A program made the translations under genes and the position numbers. The notes beneath the pieces were generated by a model. The model was not told where the DNA came from, ran no database searches, and was given only the letters and a program-made list of their open reading frames with translations. From Clostridia bacterium (GTDB lineage Bacteria; Bacillota; Clostridia; Oscillospirales; CAG-272), in the NCBI GenBank assembly GCA_017621755.1, contig JAGASL010000006.1, positions 50,480-114,479 of the forward strand: a stretch of 64,000 nt of DNA, given 5' to 3'. Positions within the stretch are counted from its first letter, which is position 1. Each line of letters opens with the position of its first letter. Positions 8,856-17,422 of the stretch are shown one piece after another.

Positions 8856-9803
8856 CTATTCTGCGGCATGCGCCATAGCGGTCAACAGCGCAATGCCCAC
8901 TGCATTATCGGCCGAAAGCGCCGGGCTAGCAAATGCCGCATCCAGCTCGCTTTCTATACGAGAACGAAGGATGGAATTGCTCATCACACCGCCGGCAAAC
9001 AGCATCGTCCCCTCGCCATATAGCGCCTGATACGCCTTAGCCATCTCAACAAGCGCGTTACCCAAAAAATCAAAAACAAAGGCCGCTGTAAGCGGGGCAT
9101 CCCCAGTATCATGATACAGCTTCAACGCCATATTCTCAAGCCCGGAAAGATTCACGTAGCAGCCATCCTGCGCCACCCGCTTACGTGGGATCTTTTTCGT
9201 ATTCTGCAAAGCAAGCGCCTCTAAGGCGGGGCCACATGGAAAAGAAAGACCCATAGCTACGCCAATGCGATCGACCGCCTGCCCGGCGTGCAGATCCTTG
9301 GCGCCGCCTACGCAGCTGACGCAAAAGCCCCCCTTTGCCTTCTCTGCCCTTACCAGCTCGGTCGTTCCGCCGGAAACGTGAAAGGCGCCGAAGGGGTGCG
9401 CAAGCAGATCGTATCGACCCGAGGAATGAACCGCCGCCATCAAATGGCCGCACTGGTGCGAAAAGGTGTAAAGCGGCACGCCGTGCACAGCGGCAGCGCT
9501 TTGCGCGGCCGCTACACCGCCAAGAAAGCAAGGCATATACGAGCCCTCTACGTTTCTTGGGCGACCTGAAACGCCAATCGCTATGATCGAACGCCCATCC
9601 ATGAGACTGGCAAGCTCCTGCATCGCAGAGGGGAGATTCTTTACGTGCGCGAACAGCGCGTCTGACTGGCGCAAGCCGCGCTCGCCCTCGCCGACCGGCA
9701 AAGGCCGCTTGATATTGGCCAGCACCTCGCCGCTTTTATCAACAAGCCCGACTGACGTGGTATAGTTGCTAGTATCAATGCCAAGAAAGCACTCAGTTGG
9801 CAT
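8856..9803 (-). CDS. Kae1/TsaD-like (peptidase M22 family) paralogue
   Basis: A 315-residue ASKHA-fold protein related to TsaD, the enzyme that makes the t6A base in tRNA. It starts CFLGIDTSNYTTSVGLV (phosphate-1 motif), has the metal-binding HxxxH as SHQCGH (H116 and H120), an FHVSGGTTELV segment and the C-terminal LFAGGVMSNSILR. It is shorter and more divergent than true TsaD and lies between nusB and xseA, not near tsaB/tsaE. Such paralogues at this locus are known in clostridia and have no proven function. The N terminus overlaps the nusB end by 11 bases, implying cotranscription. It could be the only TsaD of this organism, but that cannot be settled from one window. Confidence 0.85.
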   Translation of the reverse strand: MPTECFLGIDTSNYTTSVGLVDKSGEVLANIKRPLPVGEGERGLRQSDALFAHVKNLPSAMQELASLMDGRSIIAIGVSGRPRNVEGSYMPCFLGGVAAAQSAAAVHGVPLYTFSHQCGHLMAAVHSSGRYDLLAHPFGAFHVSGGTTELVRAEKAKGGFCVSCVGGAKDLHAGQAVDRIGVAMGLSFPCGPALEALALQNTKKIPRKRVAQDGCYVNLSGLENMALKLYHDTGDAPLTAAFVFDFLGNALVEMAKAYQALYGEGTMLFAGGVMSNSILRSRIESELDAAFASPALSADNAVGIALLTAMAHAAE

Positions 9804-10212
9804 GATCGGTGTCTACCCCTACTTCCTTTACCACGGCATTCAGCACACCGTTGACAAAGGCGCGCGCCCCTTCCTCGTCATAAGCCTTTACCAGCTCCAG
9901 CGCCTCGTTTACCGAAACCAGCGTGGGAATATCCGGGCAATGGCAAATCTCGTAAACAGCAAGCTCCATGATCGTTAAGGAAACCGGCGAGATTCTCGCC
10001 TTCTTCCAGCCGTGGCTATGCTTTTCAATCAGCGCATCGATTTCTTCAAGATGCGAAGCAACGCCACCGATAACGGCATGCACGTAGTCATCGTCCTCTA
10101 TTTCCCGGGCGTTTTTCGCCGTTTCGTAAATTTCTTCCATGCTCCGCTCTGGGTGGAACTTTGCTTCAAACAACAAAACAAATGCCGTCTCTCTTGCCTT
10201 TCGCCTGTTCAT
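9793..10212 (-). CDS. nusB: Transcription antitermination factor NusB
   Basis: A 139-residue all-helical protein that with NusE (S10) binds boxA in rRNA leaders. It begins MNRRKARETAFVLLFE and ends with PTLVSVNEALELVKAYDEEGARAFVNGVLNAV, both diagnostic. It is the first gene of the long minus-strand string and has its own sigma-A promoter at 10293-10321. The bases just before the ATG (GAACGCATTTTGACGGT) contain no good RBS, and a hairpin lies nearby in the leader, so expression may be modest or controlled. Confidence 0.95.
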   Translation of the reverse strand: MNRRKARETAFVLLFEAKFHPERSMEEIYETAKNAREIEDDDYVHAVIGGVASHLEEIDALIEKHSHGWKKARISPVSLTIMELAVYEICHCPDIPTLVSVNEALELVKAYDEEGARAFVNGVLNAVVKEVGVDTDHAN

Positions 10213-10223
10213 ACCGTCAAAAT

Positions 10224-10245
10224 GCGTTCAAAAAAGAGCGAACGC
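10224..10245 (-). promoter_or_regulatory. Small hairpin in the nusB leader
   Basis: In the minus-strand leader, GCGTTC and GAACGC (10224-10229 and 10240-10245) can pair around a 10-base loop, ending 12 bases before the nusB ATG. The right arm is part of a perfect GAACGCGTTC palindrome (10240-10249), which offers an alternative pairing. Given the lack of a clear RBS, it may affect nusB translation. There is no T run, so it is not a terminator. Confidence 0.35.
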
Positions 10246-10292
10246 GTTCCTTTACTTTAAAATTCATCAAGCAAAAATGCCGACTATGAATA

Positions 10293-10321
10293 ATTATACA
10301 CTTTTTCAATTCAATTGTCAA
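10293..10321 (-). promoter_or_regulatory. Sigma-A promoter of the nusB operon
   Basis: On the minus strand TTGACA (10316-10321) and TATAAT (10293-10298) are perfect consensus boxes separated by 17 bases. It drives nusB and probably the 13-gene string to dnaE, giving a leader of about 75 bases. Confidence 0.85.
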
Positions 10322-10434
10322 CTTCTTTCAAATAATTTATTATTTTTATATTTTCTCAAAGAAGGAGAAAAAGCCCTGTATCGTTTTGAAAGGAGATGGG
10401 CTTCCGTTTTGACGCGGTGATCCCCCCATTCGTA

Positions 10435-10458
10435 TCATTGACCAAGTCATTGACCAAG
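10435..10458 (+). repeat. Tandem 12-bp direct repeat in the nusB upstream gap
   Basis: TCATTGACCAAG occurs twice back to back (10435-10446 and 10447-10458). The 330-base gap 10213-10542 otherwise holds the nusB promoter and leader hairpin on the minus strand and the promoter of the membrane protein on the plus strand; I see no other gene in it. The repeat lies about 33 bases upstream of the -35 box at 10491 and might be a regulator site or a neutral duplication. Confidence 0.6.
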
Positions 10459-10490
10459 AATCCACCTCTAAAGCGGTTTATGCAAAGTAC

Positions 10491-10519
10491 TTGCTTTTTT
10501 TGTAAACCTATGCTATGAT
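10491..10519 (+). promoter_or_regulatory. Sigma-A promoter of the small membrane protein
   Basis: TTGCTT (10491-10496) and TATGAT (10514-10519), spacer 17 bases, upstream of an RBS CGGAGGA at 10529-10535 and the ATG at 10543. Confidence 0.7.
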
Positions 10520-10542
10520 AATAGGGTACGGAGGATCGACCT

Positions 10543-10953
10543 ATGAAAGCTATCTTACCCTATATCAAAAAAATTTTGACAAGCTCTTGCATCTGCTTCA
10601 CACTGATCACACTTTTTTTGTATCTGATCGGCAAAGCTGTGCCTACCGTAGGCGATGCTGTCGCCATTTCCAGCCTATTCACGATCTACCTATTTTCTCT
10701 GCTTTTGGCGCTGGCAGGCCTACTGCTGGGCATTTCCACCATCCAGATCGGCTGGCGCGTGCTGCTGCACTATCTGGCTTCCCTGTTCGCCTTTTACGTC
10801 GTTTTTATCGTTATCGCGATGAAGCTGAGCGCCGCCCGCTCGGCCCTGATCGGGCTCTTGCTCTTTACGATGCTGTACGCCATTCTAATGGGTGTTTATC
10901 TGTTCCTTCACCATTCCTACAGCAAAAAAGAAATCACAAAAAAGCCGCAATAA
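10543..10953 (+). CDS. Unrecognised four-helix membrane protein
   Basis: A 136-residue protein with about four strongly hydrophobic segments (roughly residues 13-31, 42-66, 74-96 and 100-122) and a basic, Lys-rich cytoplasmic tail (SYSKKEITKKPQ). A good RBS (GGAGG) lies 8 bases before the ATG and it has its own promoter and terminator, so it is a monocistronic gene. The architecture resembles the four-helix DUF3021 group of Firmicutes, but I do not see a motif that proves this. No function can be assigned. Topology is probably both ends in the cytoplasm. Confidence 0.8.
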   Translation: MKAILPYIKKILTSSCICFTLITLFLYLIGKAVPTVGDAVAISSLFTIYLFSLLLALAGLLLGISTIQIGWRVLLHYLASLFAFYVVFIVIAMKLSAARSALIGLLLFTMLYAILMGVYLFLHHSYSKKEITKKPQ

Positions 10954-10964
10954 CACGAAGAAAA

Positions 10965-10999
10965 AACCGGGCAGATGCACCAAAAGCATCTGCCCGGTT
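10965..10999. terminator. Bidirectional terminator between the membrane protein and the M18 peptidase
   Basis: A 14-bp perfect stem (AACCGGGCAGATGC, 10965-10978, with 10986-10999) and 7-base loop. On the minus strand it is followed by a T-rich run (TTTTTTCTTCG), so it best serves the aminopeptidase; on the plus strand the T run is short. Confidence 0.85.
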
Positions 11000-11004
11000 C
11001 TTTG

Positions 11005-12279
11005 TTATCGAAGCACAACGCGGTCACACGCCTGTGCTGTTATCGTTGCCTGAAAAAACGCTTGCAATGCGTGAATAAGATGCAAATAGTCATTGGCGCA
11101 CATAGTTTCGGTAGCGGCGTGCATGGCCAACTGCGGCAGCCCGATATCCACAGAGCGAATAGAAACCTGCGAGGAGCTGATGGCCCCCAGCGTTCCGCCG
11201 CAGGGCATGTCGGCCCGCATATAAAAATCCTGGTACGGGACCCCGGCTCCCTTCAAGATCGCCTTGAAGATCGCAGAAGAAAAAGCGTCGGTCGTATAGT
11301 TTTGGTTGGCGTGGTGCTTGATCACGATACCGCCACCCAGCTTGACTGGGTTGGTGGGGTCAGATTTTTCGGGGTGATTGGGGTGAATGGCGTGCGCATT
11401 GTCGCAGGATACCATAAAGGAATGCGGCAGCATATCATCCAATCCTTGTTCGTAGGCGGCAGCAACACGCGCCATAGTTACATATAAGAAATCTGAGCCG
11501 GCGCCTTGCTTTGTTTGGCTACCAACCTCTTCGTTATCTGCCAGATAGATCATCGACACGCCTTCTCCCTCTACCTCATTCAATGCCGCAACAGAGGCAA
11601 AGGCCGAGGTGAGATTATCAATACGCGGCGAAACAAGCAGCTCCTCATCGAAGCCGGCTAAATACGGCTCAGCCGCATTCACCAAGAACAGATCACGTTC
11701 TAAAACTTCTTTTTTGTCCTCTGCTTCAAAATAAAGCTTGAAATTCTCGTCAAGAGAGACAACCGGCTGCAGATCGATCTGCGGATTCAGCGAAAGCTCC
11801 TTGTTTGCTTCTCGGTTAAAGTGAATGGCCAGGCTGGGTATCACGACCTTGTGCTCATCCTCTATCAGTGTTGCGTGAAGGCTGCCGCTTTCGCTGTCAT
11901 AGCTTACAATGCGCCCGGCAAGGCAAAGCGGTGTATCCAGCCAGCTGTAATACAGCCCGCCGCCGTAACGCTCTACGTTCAGCTTGGCACAACCGCCCAC
12001 ATAGGCAACGGCGTCCCCCTTTACCTTTAGGCAGGGTGAATCCAAATGCGATGCAACAACGCGAAAGCCGCCCGGATTCTTGCCCAAGCAAAAGGCGATC
12101 AGTGCGCTGCCATCACGCATCACATAATATTTCCCCTGGGGAGCCAAATGCCACGGATCACATTCCTCTAAACGTACAAACCCCTTTGCCTCTAATTGCT
12201 CGGCAGCGCAGGCCGCCGCGTGATAGGCAGTTTTGGAACGGTTCAGGCTTTTCATTAAATCAAAAACGGTAGAATTCAT
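11005..12279 (-). CDS. M18 family aminopeptidase
   Basis: A 424-residue zinc aminopeptidase of the aspartyl aminopeptidase family, removing N-terminal residues from peptides in the cytoplasm. Diagnostic segments are FRVVASHLDSPCLKVK (metal His and Asp), NKELSLNPQIDLQPV, YLADNEEVGSQTKQGA (Glu pair) and VSCDNAHAIHPNHPEKSDP, as well as HHANQNYTTD and SVDIGLPQLAMHAATE near the C terminus. The start MNSTVFDLMKSL is chosen over a Met 13 codons upstream because a run resembling an RBS (GGGGATAGAGGG) sits just before it. Transcribed alone from a promoter divergent from the radical SAM gene. Confidence 0.93.
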   Translation of the reverse strand: MNSTVFDLMKSLNRSKTAYHAAACAAEQLEAKGFVRLEECDPWHLAPQGKYYVMRDGSALIAFCLGKNPGGFRVVASHLDSPCLKVKGDAVAYVGGCAKLNVERYGGGLYYSWLDTPLCLAGRIVSYDSESGSLHATLIEDEHKVVIPSLAIHFNREANKELSLNPQIDLQPVVSLDENFKLYFEAEDKKEVLERDLFLVNAAEPYLAGFDEELLVSPRIDNLTSAFASVAALNEVEGEGVSMIYLADNEEVGSQTKQGAGSDFLYVTMARVAAAYEQGLDDMLPHSFMVSCDNAHAIHPNHPEKSDPTNPVKLGGGIVIKHHANQNYTTDAFSSAIFKAILKGAGVPYQDFYMRADMPCGGTLGAISSSQVSIRSVDIGLPQLAMHAATETMCANDYLHLIHALQAFFQATITAQACDRVVLR

Positions 12280-12306
12280 CCCTCTATCCCCTTTCTTACT
12301 GTCATT

Positions 12307-12334
12307 ATTGTACCACACTCTGCCAAAAAGTCAA
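12307..12334 (-). promoter_or_regulatory. Sigma-A promoter of the M18 aminopeptidase
   Basis: Minus strand TTGACT (12329-12334) and TACAAT (12307-12312), spacer 16 bases; about 19 bases from the divergent promoter of the radical SAM gene. Confidence 0.7.
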
Positions 12335-12352
12335 GAAAAAGAGGGCTCCTTC

Positions 12353-12381
12353 TTGCTTTTTTTGCGTTTTCGCGCTATAAT
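12353..12381 (+). promoter_or_regulatory. Sigma-A promoter of the radical SAM gene
   Basis: TTGCTT (12353-12358) and perfect TATAAT (12376-12381), spacer 17 bases, followed by AAGGAG (12391-12396) and ATG at 12403. Confidence 0.8.
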
Positions 12382-12402
12382 AAACGCAACAAGGAGAACG
12401 CT

Positions 12403-13275
12403 ATGGATCTTTCAAATTGTACGCTATGCCCCAATGAATGCCATATTGACCGCAGGGCACGTCCCGGCCGCTGCCATATGACGGCTGATGCACGCATCTG
12501 CCGAGTTGCGCTGCACGCCTGGGAAGAGCCTATTATCAGCGGCACGCGCGGCAGCGGCACCATCTTTTTTGCTGGCTGCAGCCTGGGCTGCGTTTTTTGC
12601 CAGAATTATGAAATAAGCCACGCATCGGTCGGTCGTATCTATTCGATCGACGAGCTAATTGCCGCTATGAAGCAGCTGGTTGCTGACGGTGCGCATAACA
12701 TTAACCTTGTAAATCCGACGCATTACGCCCACGTCCTCAAGGAGGCGCTTTCTCAATACAAGCCACCTGTGCCGGTTGTTTACAATACTGGTGGGTATGA
12801 CAAGGTTGAGACCCTGCAGGAATTAGACGGGCTGATAGATATATATCTGCCCGATCTTAAATGCTTAAATCCTGCACTTGCCGCACGCTATTCTGGCCGC
12901 ACCAATTACCCCGACATCGCGTGCGCGGCGCTTGACGAAATGTTTCGCCAGGTGGGGCCTGCCGTGGTACGGGACGGGCTGCTGCAACGCGGCATGGTGG
13001 TGCGGCACCTGGTTCTGCCCGGCTGCTCGGAGGAGGGTGTACGCGTGATGAATTACCTGACCGAGCGATACGGTGATGCCATCTATATTTCTGCCATGAG
13101 CCAATATACACCGCATGGCGATTTGAGCACCTGCCCTGAAATAAATCGCAAATTAAAGCCTATTGAATACAAGCGCGTAGTAGCAGCATTACAGCGCGCC
13201 GGCGCTAAAAGCTGCTTTACCCAAGAGCCTGACAGCAGCAGCGACATGTATATTCCACCGTTTGATCTAAAATAG
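12403..13275 (+). CDS. PflX-like radical SAM protein (COG1313)
   Basis: A 290-residue protein with a radical SAM CxxxCxxC motif as CSLGCVFCQN (around residues 60-69), preceded by an N-terminal four-Cys region CTLCPNECH...GRC (residues 8-27), which is characteristic of the PflX group (COG1313). Later segments INLVNPTHYAHVL and YNTGGYDKVETL are shared with the group, and IYLPDLKCLNP also fits. These proteins resemble pyruvate formate-lyase activating enzymes but their substrate is not established. No glycyl-radical enzyme gene is nearby. Transcribed alone, ending at a hairpin shared with the convergent mannosidase. Confidence 0.88.
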   Translation: MDLSNCTLCPNECHIDRRARPGRCHMTADARICRVALHAWEEPIISGTRGSGTIFFAGCSLGCVFCQNYEISHASVGRIYSIDELIAAMKQLVADGAHNINLVNPTHYAHVLKEALSQYKPPVPVVYNTGGYDKVETLQELDGLIDIYLPDLKCLNPALAARYSGRTNYPDIACAALDEMFRQVGPAVVRDGLLQRGMVVRHLVLPGCSEEGVRVMNYLTERYGDAIYISAMSQYTPHGDLSTCPEINRKLKPIEYKRVVAALQRAGAKSCFTQEPDSSSDMYIPPFDLK

Positions 13276-13301
13276 GGCATCCCGCACGGGGTGCCCTATT
13301 T
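13270..13301. terminator. Bidirectional terminator between the radical SAM gene and alpha-mannosidase
   Basis: A 14-bp stem (AAATAGGGCATCCC with GGGGTGCCCTATTT, one G-T pair) and 4-base loop. The short A/T ends of the stem serve as the U run in both directions. Confidence 0.75.
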
Positions 13302-13309
13302 ATGTGCGA

Positions 13310-15745
13310 TCAATGAATCAACAGGTCATCTGCTTCGGCAAAATCATTCGCTGCATCAAAGCACTTAAACTCGTATCCATTCAGCGTCAGCTCGCGGGAT
13401 ACGCCCAACACGGCAGAGGAAATCGTGAACGTAACCGTCTCTTCCGTGCTGTTAAACAAGCGTACAAGCAGGCTTTCCCCTTGCCGGCAGCAGGCCGAGA
13501 CCACAATGGCACGCTGATCAAGCAGAAATAAGGGAGCAACCTCGCCCTCTGTCTTGATCGGGAAGAAGTTGATCGGCGCTGCCGTCTGCTTCAGGGCCAT
13601 ATTACGCGCTTCAACGCGGGTCTCCAAATAGCCCGCTTCGCCCTCCGTCAGTACAAACATACCATCTACCATGCCCTGGTCAATACGATCTACGTAGCGA
13701 TCGGTATTCGTCAAGGGGCGATCGGGGATCGGATGGCCTGCATACGCCGCCGGCTGCACTACGCCAAAGGAGACCGTGCCGCCCTGTGCGCGTACGCCGT
13801 AGTTGCCAAAATTGATGATGCCGGCCGTGCGACCGCCCTGGCTATAAAGCACGTAATCCTGGAATACCTGCTCTCTGCCGTCCTGCGTGATCTCCTGCAT
13901 GCCAAACATCGTTTTTCCCGAAAGGCTGCCATTCTGCGGCAGATCAAATTCCATACGCAGGATCTTATCCTTTTCTGCATTAAAGAGCCTATATTCCACC
14001 TGTATCTCTTCGCAATCATGCGGAATGATATAGCGAACGATCGCCCAGCTTTCGTGATATTCTAAATAGGATTCTACGATGGTGCGCACCGGGCCATCCT
14101 CTACGATGCTGACAGGCTTACCATCCGGCGCCACGAAGCGGTCGCCCATCTTTTCTGCCGGCATGAGATGAAATTCACCGCATTTAGTTTTATAATCCTC
14201 ATAGTGGAAGCCCCACGGATCACCGCAGTAATCATAAACAACAAGCCTTGCACTACCGGGCAAAACAGCCTCATGGCCGTTATGCACCCAGCGGTCGATC
14301 AAGCCGGTCTGCGGATCAATGGCAAACGTATTGTTGCCATTGGTGAAGGTTAGCGAAAGCTCCTTTTCCCGTTCCACCGGGTCAGCCAGGCTGAAGCGAC
14401 AGCTGAACCGATTCATGGCAGAAGGGGCCAGCTTAGCGCGGAACACGATGCGCTTACGCCAATCAAGATTCATATTCGCGCTCGGCTTTTCAAGCTGGCT
14501 GGGAATAACCGTACCACCTTGCTTGATCTCCGGCACATAGATCTGCGGCAGCCAGTTCTGATTCTCCAGATTCAGCTCGCAGACCATAGTAGCATCCACC
14601 TCGAAGGGATGCGGATTATATACAAAGATCGGATATTCGCCCACATCCGCACGCGCCTGCCCGCGCGTGAGCGCGATAAAGGCGTGATATTTCAAATCGC
14701 GGGCTAAGGATAACCCATAGTTGAGTTTCTGCAGCGCATCCCGCTCGCCCTCCTTGACTGAGGTGCCTGGCAGGATGTCATGAAACTCACAGAATAGCAG
14801 TTTTTTCTCGATCTGCCGTAATTCATCTGCTGGATATTCACTTCCACAATAGGATGCATGGGCGCACATTTTTTCAGCAACGTAAAGCTCGTTTTCCAGC
14901 TTTTGGTGCAGCTTTTTAATACCGATCTGCGAGGTGTAGCAGCCCGGGAAGATATGCTTCAAAGATTCCTCCATCACCGGCAGGCTATCTCTTCTCTTCT
15001 CCAGCCCTTCAAAATATTCCTCCATCGAGGTGTGCTTGATCTCCACCTCCGGATGCTCACGGCGCACGGCATCAATATCCGCAAGATCCTTACGGCTGGG
15101 CCCGCCACCATGATTGCCAACACCCCAGAAAAGAATATGCTCGTCACGATTCTCCTTTTCCATATTGGCAATACCGTTACGCACCTTTTCGCCGGCCACG
15201 CCAAGCAGCGTGCAATAGAAGTCTATGGCGCGGTGAAGCAGGATCTCGCTATTGTTATAGCCACGCCACACAAAATCGCGCCCTTGCGGGTCGCTTGCTG
15301 CGCGGCGGCAGCAAACGTAGCCGGTGTAACCGGTGCGCTGCAAGATCTGAACCAGGCCGCGGCTGTGACCAAAGCTATCAAAATTGACGGCAATGTGCGG
15401 CGAAACGCCAAACTTCTCTTTGAAATATGCCTGCCCAACGGCGATCTGGCGCAAAATGCTCTCGCCGCTTGGCATATTAACGTCCGGCTGGATGTACCAG
15501 CCACCCATAATGATCCAGCGGCCGTTAGCCACGTGGCGCTTGATGCGCTCAAAGAGCGCGGGGGATGTCTTTTCTACGAATTCGTACAATACGCTTTCGT
15601 TATGGTTAAAAACGAAGCCGGGGTATTCCTCTAAAAAATCGGCTGCTTGAGAGAAGGTGGTGATAGCGGTACCAAGACCTTCTTCATATTCCCACAGCCA
15701 TACGGGGTCGATATGGGCATTACAAACCAAAAAGAGTTTTTTCAT
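13310..15745 (-). CDS. GH38 alpha-mannosidase
   Basis: An 811-residue glycoside hydrolase. The N-terminal GH38 catalytic domain starts LFLVCNAHIDPVWLWEYEEG (the HxDxxW zinc motif) and continues with the nucleophile region AVNFDSFGHSRGLVQIL (Asp in NFDSFGHS) and HDILPGTSVKEGE; the middle and C-terminal beta domains (from about residue 420) are as in bacterial family members. There is no signal peptide, so it acts on imported mannosides in the cytoplasm. It is monocistronic, with promoter 15777-15805 and an RBS AGGAGG about 6 bases from the ATG. Which alpha-mannosyl linkage it cuts cannot be read. Confidence 0.93.
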   Translation of the reverse strand: MKKLFLVCNAHIDPVWLWEYEEGLGTAITTFSQAADFLEEYPGFVFNHNESVLYEFVEKTSPALFERIKRHVANGRWIIMGGWYIQPDVNMPSGESILRQIAVGQAYFKEKFGVSPHIAVNFDSFGHSRGLVQILQRTGYTGYVCCRRAASDPQGRDFVWRGYNNSEILLHRAIDFYCTLLGVAGEKVRNGIANMEKENRDEHILFWGVGNHGGGPSRKDLADIDAVRREHPEVEIKHTSMEEYFEGLEKRRDSLPVMEESLKHIFPGCYTSQIGIKKLHQKLENELYVAEKMCAHASYCGSEYPADELRQIEKKLLFCEFHDILPGTSVKEGERDALQKLNYGLSLARDLKYHAFIALTRGQARADVGEYPIFVYNPHPFEVDATMVCELNLENQNWLPQIYVPEIKQGGTVIPSQLEKPSANMNLDWRKRIVFRAKLAPSAMNRFSCRFSLADPVEREKELSLTFTNGNNTFAIDPQTGLIDRWVHNGHEAVLPGSARLVVYDYCGDPWGFHYEDYKTKCGEFHLMPAEKMGDRFVAPDGKPVSIVEDGPVRTIVESYLEYHESWAIVRYIIPHDCEEIQVEYRLFNAEKDKILRMEFDLPQNGSLSGKTMFGMQEITQDGREQVFQDYVLYSQGGRTAGIINFGNYGVRAQGGTVSFGVVQPAAYAGHPIPDRPLTNTDRYVDRIDQGMVDGMFVLTEGEAGYLETRVEARNMALKQTAAPINFFPIKTEGEVAPLFLLDQRAIVVSACCRQGESLLVRLFNSTEETVTFTISSAVLGVSRELTLNGYEFKCFDAANDFAEADDLLIH

Positions 15746-15776
15746 GAGCGCCTCCTGTATTCATCTTGGTGTTTCC

Positions 15777-15805
15777 AGTATAGCACACTTCTCTTTTAAG
15801 GGCAA
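15777..15805 (-). promoter_or_regulatory. Sigma-A promoter of the alpha-mannosidase
   Basis: Minus strand TTGCCC (15800-15805) and TATACT (15777-15782), spacer 17 bases. Confidence 0.65.
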
Positions 15806-15893
15806 GATACAATTTCATAACAATTGTTGAAACTATATCTATTTGTTATATCGTTATATGATTTTTTGAAAATACATATATAACAATAAGCAA

Positions 15894-15927
15894 AAAAGAC
15901 CGAAACGCCGTTGCGTTTCGGTCTTTT
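15894..15927 (-). terminator. Terminator of tRNA-Lys
   Basis: A 15-bp stem (AAAAGACCGAAACGC with its complement) with a small loop starts right after the CCA end and is followed on the minus strand by a T run (TCTTTTTTGC). Confidence 0.85.
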
Positions 15928-16003
15928 TGGTGCTCCATCGGAGACTCGAACTCCGGACACCATGATTAAAAGTCATGTGCTCTACCATCTGAGCTAATGG
16001 GGC
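15928..16003 (-). tRNA. tRNA-Lys (anticodon UUU)
   Basis: A 76-base cloverleaf with TAGCTCAG D-arm start, anticodon loop CTTTTAA (UUU), GGTTCGAGTC-type T-arm (here AGTTCGAGTC) and encoded CCA. The acceptor stem GCCCCAT against ATGGAGC has one C3-A70 mismatch; the other six pairs are normal. It has its own promoter and terminator. Confidence 0.95.
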
Positions 16004-16036
16004 GTATGCAAATCGGTCTTTGATATCGACTTGCAT

Positions 16037-16065
16037 ATGATACCATATTTTTTCTTTTTTGTCAA
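16037..16065 (-). promoter_or_regulatory. Promoter of tRNA-Lys
   Basis: Minus strand TTGACA (16060-16065) and TATCAT (16037-16042), spacer 17 bases, about 34 bases before the tRNA start. Confidence 0.8.
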
Positions 16066-16087
16066 GGCATTATCTAAATTTTTTTGA

Positions 16088-17356
16088 TTATTCGCCGTAA
16101 TCCGAAAAACCGGAAAGACAGCATTCCAGTTTCAGCAGGCGATTGTATTTGGCCACGCGCTCGCTGCGGCACGGGGCGCCGGATTTGATATAGCCGGCAT
16201 TGGTTGCCAGTGCCAGGTCGGCGATCGTGGTATCCTCTGTTTCGCCAGAGCGGTGCGAAAGAATATAGCGGTAATGGTGCCGCTGCGCCATGCGGATCAC
16301 ATCCATCGTTTCAGAGAGGGTTCCGATCTGGTTTGGCTTGATCAAAATGGCATTTGCCGCGCCGCAGCCAATACCCATACGCAGGCGCGTAGGGTTGGTG
16401 ACGAACAGGTCATCACCTACCAGCATGATCTTCGCACCAAGCGAACGTGTCAAGGCATTCCAGGCATCAAAATCCTCTTCACCAAAGCCGTCCTCGATCG
16501 AGGCGATGGGATAGCGGTGTACAAGCCGCTCCCAATACGCAAGCAGCTCCTCGACGGCCATTTGCTTTCCCCTTTTGGGAAGCACGTACCCTTCCCCTTC
16601 GCCCTTGCGCCATTCGCTGGCGGCGGCATCCAAGGCGATCTTTACCGTATCAAAATCATAGCCGGCCTTTTGAATAGCCTCACAGATCAGCTCGATGGCA
16701 TCCTCATCGCTCCCTAGATCCGGCGCGTAGCCACCCTCATCCCCCACCGTAGTGGCCAAGCCGCGCACACGCAGCAGCTTGCCGAGCATTTTATAGATCT
16801 CGCTGCCCATGCGCATTGCCTCTGCAAAGCTGGCAGCGCCGACCGGCATGATCATAAATTCTTGAATATCCACGTTGTTTGCCGCATGCGCGCCACCGTT
16901 TAAGATATTCATCATGGGGATCGGCATTCGCTTTGCCATTGAACCACCCACGTAACGATATAAGGGCTGGCCAAGCGAAAGCGCGGCCGCGCGTGCCGCC
17001 GCCAGCGAAACGGCCAGCATCGCGTTCGCCCCCAGCTTGCTCTTGTTTTCGGTACCGTCCAAGACCAGCATAGTGTGGTCGATCTCCTCCTGCTCGTAGG
17101 CAGAAATGCCGCTTATTGCCGGGGAAATAAGCTTGTTGACGTTATAAACGGCATCAAGCACGCCCTTGCCCTCATAGCGCTGGCGCCCACTATCGCGCAG
17201 CTCGTGCGCTTCATAACGCCCGGTGGACGCACCGGATGGCACCGAAGCGATACCAGTCGTACCATCAGACAGCAAGACGCTTGCTTCTACCGTTGGGGTT
17301 CCCCGTGAATCTAAAATTTCGCGTGCCGTTACGCGAACAATCTGATTTTTTCCCAT
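16088..17356 (-). CDS. eno: Enolase (phosphopyruvate hydratase)
   Basis: A 422-residue glycolytic enzyme interconverting 2-phosphoglycerate and PEP. It has the conserved [15 protein letters not shown] start, [13 protein letters not shown] loop, [14 protein letters not shown] segment ([11 protein letters not shown]), the magnesium ligands in [21 protein letters not shown] and [11 protein letters not shown], the catalytic Lys in [12 protein letters not shown], and [16 protein letters not shown]. The start MGKNQIVRV is used because GAGGTG precedes it; a Met 14 codons upstream has no RBS. The segment after the motif, [14 protein letters not shown], differs slightly from the common TGSLSRSER form. 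I could not read a convincing promoter. Confidence 0.96.
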   Translation of the reverse strand: MGKNQIVRVTAREILDSRGTPTVEASVLLSDGTTGIASVPSGASTGRYEAHELRDSGRQRYEGKGVLDAVYNVNKLISPAISGISAYEQEEIDHTMLVLDGTENKSKLGANAMLAVSLAAARAAALSLGQPLYRYVGGSMAKRMPIPMMNILNGGAHAANNVDIQEFMIMPVGAASFAEAMRMGSEIYKMLGKLLRVRGLATTVGDEGGYAPDLGSDEDAIELICEAIQKAGYDFDTVKIALDAAASEWRKGEGEGYVLPKRGKQMAVEELLAYWERLVHRYPIASIEDGFGEEDFDAWNALTRSLGAKIMLVGDDLFVTNPTRLRMGIGCGAANAILIKPNQIGTLSETMDVIRMAQRHHYRYILSHRSGETEDTTIADLALATNAGYIKSGAPCRSERVAKYNRLLKLECCLSGFSDYGE

Positions 17357-17422
17357 TTCGCACCTCGTTTTTCTATATGGTGGTAGTATATCCATCAAAC
17401 GGTTCCTTCATACAGTAAAGCA

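Noticed and set aside
10396..10518. A short open frame from ATG at 10396 with RBS-like AAAGGAG right before it
   Set aside because: The RBS touches the ATG, the frame crosses the next promoter, and the sequence has the tandem repeat; no support for a real peptide.
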